A stretch of 64,000 nt of DNA from Pyricularia pennisetigena (Eukaryota > Ascomycota > Sordariomycetes > Magnaporthales > Pyriculariaceae): assembly GCF_004337985.1 (NCBI RefSeq), contig NW_021940922.1, positions 1,085,382-1,149,381 of the forward strand, given 5' to 3'. The notes under the pieces are model-generated. The model was not told the DNA's origin. It did no database searches and saw nothing but the letters and a program-made list of their open reading frames with translations. Position numbers and translations under genes: made by a program. Every line of letters begins with the position of its first letter. Within the stretch, counting starts at the first letter, position 1. Positions 56,453-64,000 of this stretch are shown here, one piece after another.

Positions 56453-59400
56453 TTTATTAACGTTTAATTTAAACACGATAATGGCCAACCCAAAGCCGGG
56501 CCCGGGAAAAGAAACCCACGATTTATACCAAAACCTGGTCGCGAATATTGCGATATATGAGGAACGCATCGCTTAAATGCAATTGCACTATTTAAACGCA
56601 GGCGCGATCGCGCAAAAATAACGCCCTAAATAAAAGTTTTTACGTAACCCCCCATTGTACGACGGCGCACCGGTTACGTTTACAATTTGGAAATAAATTA
56701 TTTTGTAAAAACTAATACGCGACGCGGAATTTATCGGAAACCAGCGCGACCAATTCGAATATATATGGTCCAATTTTACCACGATAATATGAAATATGGT
56801 CCGCTCCTTTTACGAGGTAAAAGGTACGGGAGGAAAGTAGAACCACGAATATTTTATCGAATATTGAGGGCGCACGTACGACGACTTTTATAAAAAAGCC
56901 CAAACCTTCGCCGAATTAAAGGTATTCCGTATACGATACGGCGAATTATTCGCATATTCTTTTACCAAATTCGAACGCCTTTTTATTACGGCCGGGGGTT
57001 TCCAGTAGTTGAACGAAATACCGGCCAATTATTTGCGTTTCCGGGTCGTTAATCGGATAAAAAAGGTGTCGGTAGGAAACGGTATTATTTCCGACTTTTA
57101 CCACGGATTTATCGTTATATACCGCTATATCGCCCAGGGTTTGAAAATTATCGATTTGGATGAATGTTTTAACTAAAAACGGAACGCCCTTTTTCCAAAG
57201 TCCTTATAAACGGGCTGTAAAAATATAATAATAATAGGCGTATAAACGATAAAAGTTAGCCGCGGCCGTTATAACGTTGGTAAAAAACGAAAAAAACGCG
57301 GATTAAATGGAAATAAAAAAAGGATCGGGCCTTATGGGTATCCGTTTAAAAGTTCCAATAACGCCGCGAAACAGGGGCTTACCTCCGCTACGGTTCCACT
57401 TTTTATTACGCCCAAAATTACCAATTCGCGCCGGTTATACACCTAACGCCGAACGACCCCGAAAAAGGAAAAAATTCATTTTAGGCCGCAATTTTAACCG
57501 AAAAAAGGCCGACGCGACGGGCCCCAATTATCCCATAATACGCCAGTCAATATAGATCGGAAAAACTAGTTTAAAAAAATATAAATTAAAATAGATGGGC
57601 GATTATCTTTTATCCCAGTTTTAACCAATTTAACGAAATTTATTATTATATAAATAGAATCAAAATACCAATAATACGCGGTAATAAACAAAAATTATAT
57701 TAAAGAATTAGGAATAATTAAAGTTTTTTTACCATAAACCCGCCGGTTAGGCACGGTAACGGGACGAATACGAACCCATATACGGGAAATGGGCAATTGC
57801 GACGTGGATATCGACGGTTGGCTTGAACCGATATTCTTATATATAATCCCAGGATTAACCCAGAATTTGCTCCTGGGATTCCTTTGGATGACCCACCGAA
57901 AAATGGTATTGAACCCGAAATAAAAAGGGATAAAAATAGGGTCCGTTAAGGGGTTATTCGTGTAAAAGTTGTTCTTGCGCCCGAAAAGCAGGAAATTTAC
58001 AGTGTTTATAAACAACGTATTCCTGGCAACGGCCCGAAAAGCAAAAAAATTCGAACGGACAAATGGAATTCGCCTTTATTTCGTAACGAAATATAACCCC
58101 GGCTTTAATTTTGTCGGCGGTAAATAAAAACGACGCAGAGCCCCCAGCGACGTCACCCGAAAAATTAAAAAGTTTCGAAAACTTATTTAACGACGGTAAA
58201 ACTTCGGTTTTACCCCCGTATAAAGGCGAATTGGACTATTATATCCGGATCCAAAAAATAATAACGGTAAATCCCCGCTATTACCAGAGGGCCGGTTATA
58301 TTATATACCGCGCGATTAATTGCTGGATTTACGGCGATAGATAATCGACATAATGGATAAAGGATGGATCCGAACAATCGCGTCGTTAACCGCGGCCCCG
58401 GTCCTAAAAATTTGGAAAACTTTTGGAAAATGGCGCTTACACGTCGATTATAAAATATCAAGCGTTATTATAATATAAAACCGGTATCTTTTACCATTAA
58501 TTAAAAAAATACTCCGTTAATTACCCGGAGTAAAATGGATTGTTCAAATAAACGTGCGCGCAATTTTCCATAAATTACGCGTGGTTGAAAAAAATGAGCA
58601 TTTTATAGCTTTTCGCACAGAATTCGGATTTTGAAATGGTTAATATACCCGTTCGGATTAACGGGCGTCCCGGCCACGTTCCAACGATGTATTAACGGCG
58701 TTTTCGGGGATATATTGGGCGATTGTATATTAATATAATTGCACAGTATTGTAATTTATACGTCCGGTTCCAAAATGGATTATTGGCGGAGAATTGCTCA
58801 CATTTTGGGAAAATTGTGAAAAGCGGGATTAAATTTGGATTTTAATAAAAAGGCGTTCGCAATTACCTCCGTTAAATATTTTGGGCTTATTATATACGCT
58901 AATATAAGCGTGGAGGCCGATCCGGAAAAATTACGCGCGATACGGGAATGGGAAACCCCGACGAAATTACGATAATTGCGCGGTTTTTCAAAATTCGCCA
59001 ATTTTTACCGAAATTTTATAAACGGGTATTCGGGTTTAACGGCGCCCCTATTTCGGTTTATTAAAAGAGGAATGCCGTTTCAATGAATATTAAAGGAGGA
59101 CGCCGTTTTTAAAACATTTAAACAAATATATTTGCAGGCGCCGGTATGGGCCCAATGGAATAACGAAGCGGAAACGAAAGTAAAAACGGATTATTCCGGC
59201 GCAGTTATCGAAGGGGTTTTACTATAAAAAGGGAAAAACGGGTTATAAAAACCGGTAATATTTTATTCCGTGAAATTGACGACGGTTTAGCGTAATTATA
59301 TCATTTTCAATAAGGAATTGCTCGCGGTCGTCCAGTATTTGCAAATATGGGGGCGGAGTTACGTAATATCCGTTTTCCTTTCACTATTTTGACGGATTAT

Positions 59401-59569
59401 AAAATATTCGAATATTTTACGAAACCGAGGGTAGTGTCGGAACGATAAATGCGGTAAATTAAAATCCTATTTAAATTTAATTACATTTTAAATACCGTTT
59501 AGGGAAACACGCGATAGCCCCCGACGCGCTATCGAAACGAAAGCAGGATAAAACCAACGAAAAAAGGAA

Positions 59570-60225
59570 TGTGAGGAGGTTACGAGATAGAATAAGCTTA
59601 ATTTTGAACGCGGGGAAAGGTAGATCACGTATAAGGTTGATGGAACATTAAAATGGCAGATAACCGTCTGCTAGCGGGTAATAGAAATAATATATTGTTG
59701 CACAATCAATTCGTTAAATCGTTGAATTGATGAAGGTTATGAAGGTGATGAATCTAAGGCTAAGTTGTGAATTACGTGTTCGAATCCGTAGGTGCAGATC
59801 TTCGATCCGGATGTCCGGAATGCGGGGTCACGTCACATGATTTGGCCTTATTCATGTGACTGACCTGCCGACCTATTGAGCCTAACGGCCCATTGAGCCT
59901 AACGGCCTATTGTGCTTATGTATGCACAGAAAATCTGCGACCACAACGGGATTCGAACCCACGCACTTCAACGTATATATGATATAGATTATGGTACGTG
60001 CATTATACCACTAAGCTAGATTAAATATGACGTATTTGTTTTGTTGTTGAAACTTTGAACAAAGACGTGATATATAAAGCTTTGTGTGAATAAACGCGTA
60101 TACGTTTTATTTGTTATTTATTTATTTATTCGATGCAGGGTGACTAATAAAATTAGCCCGTGCTAGCCGTTATAAGATAATGCAGGGTAGCTAATATAAT
60201 GAGCCCTGCGCTAGCCATGTTCACA
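59570..60225. repeat. solo LTR, ~656-bp family with tRNA-like core (copy c)
   Basis: TGTGAGGAGG to GTTCACA, aggaa at 59565-59569 and 60226-60230. Inserted between RNase H and integrase of the Gypsy relic. Nearly the same as copy a, with both 17-bp units. Confidence 0.9.
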
Positions 60226-60518
60226 AGGAACACAATAATATTACGCCTAATACCCGGTATAACCATAATCGGCACTTTTCAAATATTACCATAAAACATA
60301 TTACCGGCGGTCCCGGAAAAAATATCTATTTTCCAGCAATTTTATATAGCAGGATTTTGGAACGCGGTAATGCAAAAAGACCCGGTATACGCCCACAAAC
60401 GTAACGCGGTCCAGCAAAATATAAAACGATTCCCACCCGAGTCCGAAACGATGGTACAAATAACGAACAATTTAATAAACGCCTCCGGTACGCTATTATA
60501 TAAAAGCCGTTTTTAATT

Positions 60519-61174
60519 TGTAAAGAGGTTACGAGATAGAATAAGCTTAATGTTGAACGCGGGGAAAAGTGGATCACGTATAAGGCTAATGGAACGTTAA
60601 AATGGCAGATAACCGTCTGCTAGCAGGTTATAGAGATAATATATTGCTACACAATCGATTCGTTAAATCGTTAAATCGATAAAAGTTATAAAGGTGATTA
60701 ATCTAAGGCTAAGTTATAAATTACGTGTTCGAACCCGTAGGTGCAGATCTTCGATCCGGATGTCCAGAATGCGGGGTCACGTCATATGATTTGGCCTTAT
60801 TCATGTGACTGACCTGCCGACCTATTGAGCCTAACGGCCCATTGAGCCTAACGGCCTATTGTGCTTATGTATGCACAGAAAATCTGCGACCACAACGGGA
60901 TTCGAACCCACGCACTTCAACGTATATATGATATAGATTATGGTACGTGCACTATGCCACTAAGCTAGATTATATATGACGTACTTGTTTTGTTGTTAAA
61001 ATTATGAACAAAGACGTAATATATGAGGCTTTGTGTGTATAAACGCGCATACGTTTTATTTGTTATTTATTCATTTATTCGATGCAGGGTAATTAATAAA
61101 ACTAGCCCGTGCTAGCCGTTATAAAATAAAGCAGGGTAGTAAATATACTTAGACCTGCGCTGGCCATATATACA
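60519..61174. repeat. solo LTR, ~656-bp family with tRNA-like core (copy d)
   Basis: TGTAAAGAGG to ATATACA, taatt at 60514-60518 and 61175-61179. More mutated than copy c, only 293 bp away in the same orientation. Its own target duplication shows an independent insertion rather than a tandem duplication. Confidence 0.88.
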
Positions 61175-62486
61175 TAATTACCTAATTAGCAACCCCTAAC
61201 CACGGCAATTTCGCAACGGACCAACGAATCCCCAATAATTGGTTATCACGGTAAAAATAATATATTTATAATCTTGGCCCGAAATTACCATTGGGACGGG
61301 ATAACCGGATACATTCGACGATTCGTACGCAATTCCAATATTTACCGCAGGATAAAACCATTAAAATAACGCAAACAAAAGCTGTTATAACCCCTAATAA
61401 TACCGGACAGGTTTTGGAAACAGATTTCCATCGATTTTATAACGGAATTCCCAAATAGCGATACGGATACGGCGCGTTATATAATAATTATAATTAATAA
61501 ATTCTCCTAATATATCCAGTTAAAAGCCATAAATTCGATAAAAGCCGAAATTTGCGCCGCAAAATTCGTTTTTATTTAGTAGCGGTTTAGGGGCTATTTT
61601 AACGCGATTATATCGGACGGGGGGTTAAATTGGGTAGGGGGTTTTTAGTTGGAATTGTGCCGATAAATAGGAATTTTGTAATTATTATCGACGTTTTACC
61701 ACCTAAAAACGGATGGTGGTACGGATCGCATTAATTAGGAAATGCAATATTACCTAAAGGTTTCCGTGGCATTCCACCAAACAAATTGGCCCGGACATTT
61801 CCCCGCCGTTTAATTAACGGTAGATAATAAAAATTCGTTAATTACGGGAATTAATTCTAATAAATTTCTATTAAATTACGAAATAAACGCGGTCCCGGTA
61901 ATATAAATAAATGGAAAACCAAACCCCACGTCCCACGGCCGTGCGAGTTTGTTTTTATAATATTTTAAAAACGCTATAAATGTGGCCCACGCCGTTATAG
62001 CTTAAACATAATAACGCCAAAAAAAACGCGAATAAAATACGGAAACCGGCGGAAAGCTTTAAAATAAGGCATAAAATTTTCCTTAACCTACAAAACGTTA
62101 AAATTAACCGCCCGAATACAAAATTTGATTTTATAACGAATAAAAATATAATTATGGCGATTTTTAGATTATTAACGGTTACGTTAAACGTCCCGAAAAA
62201 AATCCACCCCACCTTTTACGTAAAACTAATCGAAAAAACCGCGAATAACCCATTACCGTCCCAAATACGTATTAATATTAAACCCGGCCCGTTATTAATC
62301 CTATTTAATTCGGATAACGATACCGCGGAAAAATGGGTAATAAAGGATATCCTGGCCGCGAAAAACGTAATAAAAAAAAGGCGCAAACGCAAAATTTTGG
62401 TAAAATGGAAAAAGTACGATAGACCCACGTGGGAAAATTTGGTAACGGTGGAAAATATACGGGTATTAAACGAATTCGAAATATAA

Positions 62487-63077
62487 TAAGGGCCGGCCCG
62501 GACGAATAATTATTTAATATCGAAACGACGCCAGTAATTAAATATTTAACCGGATTAAAAACCTGCTATAATTAATAAAAATGCCGCCAGTTCCCCGATA
62601 AAAAAGCGACGCGGTAAACCCAAAACAGATATTAATTTAACCAATTATACGGTAAAAGAAATACGTAAGATTAAACTTATTCCCGGGGCGAAAAATAGCA
62701 AAAATAAACCGACGACCACGTAAACCGAGCCCATTTTTGTGGCGGCGTAACCGCATCCCACCCACCCAATCCTTAAATTGAGTTAATATATATAATTCGA
62801 AACGATAATTTTGCGCGAAAATGAAATATTCATCGAAAACCAAATTATACGTTTCCGATTTACCACCCAAATTTGTTTCCTTTTTTTTCCCCCAATTTCA
62901 ACGTCCCCCTTTTGTATTTTATTATTTTCCGCGTCGTCCTCGGAAATCGGAAATTCCCACTATTTAACGAATTGTTTAATTTCCCGCAATAGGGCGGTAC
63001 GACGACGTACGGCACCCTTAATTAAAAAAAACTTTACAACGGGATTTTTTAATAGACGGGTTTTTGTCCACACCACC
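62487..63077 (+). other. Gypsy 3' region, no recognised gene
   Basis: RIP-degraded sequence between the chromodomain and the next insertion. Frames of 77-89 codons on both strands show no motif. The 3' LTR expected here is not reached. Confidence 0.4.
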
Positions 63078-64000
63078 TAGTCTCAGGGCTCATCCCTGAA
63101 GCCCAGAGCTCCACAATTAATCCACTTCGTTCGCTTCGCTCCACTTCGTGGCTCAATTGCGGCTTTGCAATGTACCTGTGGGTCCATCCAAAGAACGCTT
63201 TGGTTCAGGTCTGAGGACAATTTGTCGATTTTCGCCGTTCATGGCGGTATTTTCGGCAATTCGGCGACTAACACTCCGTTATAAAAAAATAAATAAAAAT
63301 CGTACAAATAAGCGGTTTGTACGTTGAGAATAGCATTTAATACCGTTGTTAACAACAATTTAGCTTACATTTTTATATGTATAATTGGGCGAATTTGCTA
63401 GTCCCTGCCCTTAATCCGCTCATGGCGGTACTATTTTTTCGATTTTATTTCGATTTTCGTATTTTTTTGTATTATTTTTATTTGTTGATATAATTTCGAA
63501 GTTTTTATTGGTGGGGGATAGTATATATATAAATAACCGTATACCAGATTTTGGTATATATATTTGACTATATAAGCCGTTAAATAAACGGATAGGTAAG
63601 GTATGTATAATTTTATATAAAATTTACAATCGAAACGCTTTTATATTTTTGCCAATTATGGCGATAATGAAACCAAAATTCCAGGGATTGGATTACGTAT
63701 ATATGGAAACGTTCACGTGAAGTCCGCTTCGTAATATTCGCTTCAATAATTTTTTTATCAAAAGAAAGGGTAAAATTATATTGTTTTTATATTTTTATAC
63801 TATTTAATAAAATATCAATGGGAAGAAAAAAGTTAAATGATATTTATATTTGATAATATGCTAATAATGCTATATTAGAATTCTTTTTGAATCTTTACAC
63901 AACTGGGCAAATTATTAAGTTTTTGAACAAAATATTTATTAAATGAAAAATATTAAGATAATATTTATTTTAAGCGGTAATCGCATGCACCTTCCACCGC
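63078..64000 (+). mobile_element. TAGTCTCAG element, A end, running off the window
   Basis: The A terminus begins at 63078 (tagtctcagggctcatccctg). It continues through gcccttaatccgctcatggcggtac (63407-63431) and the AT-rich interior to aagcggtaatcgcatgcacc. It is the inverse of the A half at 50619-52022. The B end would lie beyond 64000. Confidence 0.85.

Larger units (their letters stand above)
56481..62486 (+). pseudogene. Ty3/Gypsy chromovirus gag-pol relic
   Basis: Gag starts MANPKPGPGKETHDLYQNL (56481), with LYDGAPVTFTIWK near 56655 and a capsid-like stretch GELFAYSFTKFERL near 56940. A protease/linker region follows. The RT appears as FIAFRTEFGF near 58595, then PFGLTGVPATFQRC and FGDILGDCILI near 58650-58735, and LGLIYTLI-like sequence. 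RNase H is near 59300-59440. After the solo LTRs (59570-60225, 60519-61174) the integrase core reads WKQISIDFITEFPNSD (61410), AIISDGG and STFYHLKTDGGTDR (about 61700). The chromodomain is in the open block 62154-62486, with KWVIKDILAAKNVIKKR, ILVKWKKYDRPTWENL and IRVLNEFEI. Stops are frequent. The chromodomain block (110 codons open) is the least damaged. Confidence 0.82.

Overview
This window looks like a transposon-rich, AT-rich block of a filamentous ascomycete (Pezizomycotina) genome that has undergone repeat-induced point mutation (RIP). Repeated DNA is poor in CpA/TpG but keeps CpG, and its reading frames are full of TAA/TAG stops. Spliceosomal introns, Ty1/Copia and Ty3/Gypsy chromovirus relics, and pogo/Fot1 elements also fit a fungus. 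The few islands of balanced base composition (about 3.1-4.3, 15.35-20.6 and 23.66-26.16 kb) hold the only genes that look intact or nearly so.

Layout. 1-2.8 kb: a Gypsy end with its LTR, unidentified AT-rich DNA and a solo Copia LTR. 3.17-3.83 kb: an intact gene for a secreted protein with an internal duplication. 4.3-10.25 kb: nested non-autonomous DNA elements with TAGTCTCAG tips, interrupted by a solo LTR and a pogo-type foldback MITE. 10.26-11.57 kb: a pogo transposase relic. 12.3-15.35 kb: a full-length dead pogo element carrying two solo LTRs. 15.35-20.6 kb: a unique island with a broken methyltransferase/FAD-oxidase gene, a broken patatin gene, a membrane-protein fragment and an intact small secreted protein gene. 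20.6-23.66 kb: a second pogo element in inverse orientation with the same two kinds of solo LTR. 23.66-26.16 kb: an island ending in a two-exon gene for a secreted protein with ten cysteines. 26.17-27.1 kb: another TAGTCTCAG element end.

The centrepiece is 27,563-41,415. It is a 13.85-kb DNA element with unlike hairpin-rich ends sharing a TAGTCTCAG tip, flanked by a 9-bp target duplication inside a Copia LTR. It encodes a RecQ-like helicase, an SNF2-like helicase, and a divergently oriented protein with YDNFNF and VYGD motifs (DUF6589-like, a candidate transposase). A second copy in inverse orientation starts at 47,566 and is cut at 56,263. Short relatives carrying the same two ends and 9-bp duplications (50,619-52,022; 8,245-10,111) were presumably moved in trans. 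A palindromic motif of the form TTGTNACAATTGTNACAA recurs in the putative introns and spacers of the SNF2 gene.

41.5-47.6 kb: Copia (minus strand) and Gypsy (minus strand) pol relics. 56.3-63.1 kb: a plus-strand Gypsy chromovirus (gag, RT, integrase, chromodomain) broken by two solo LTRs that carry a tRNA-like Pol III box pair. The window ends inside another TAGTCTCAG element. All family assignments come from reading translations and remembered motifs. No database search was possible.
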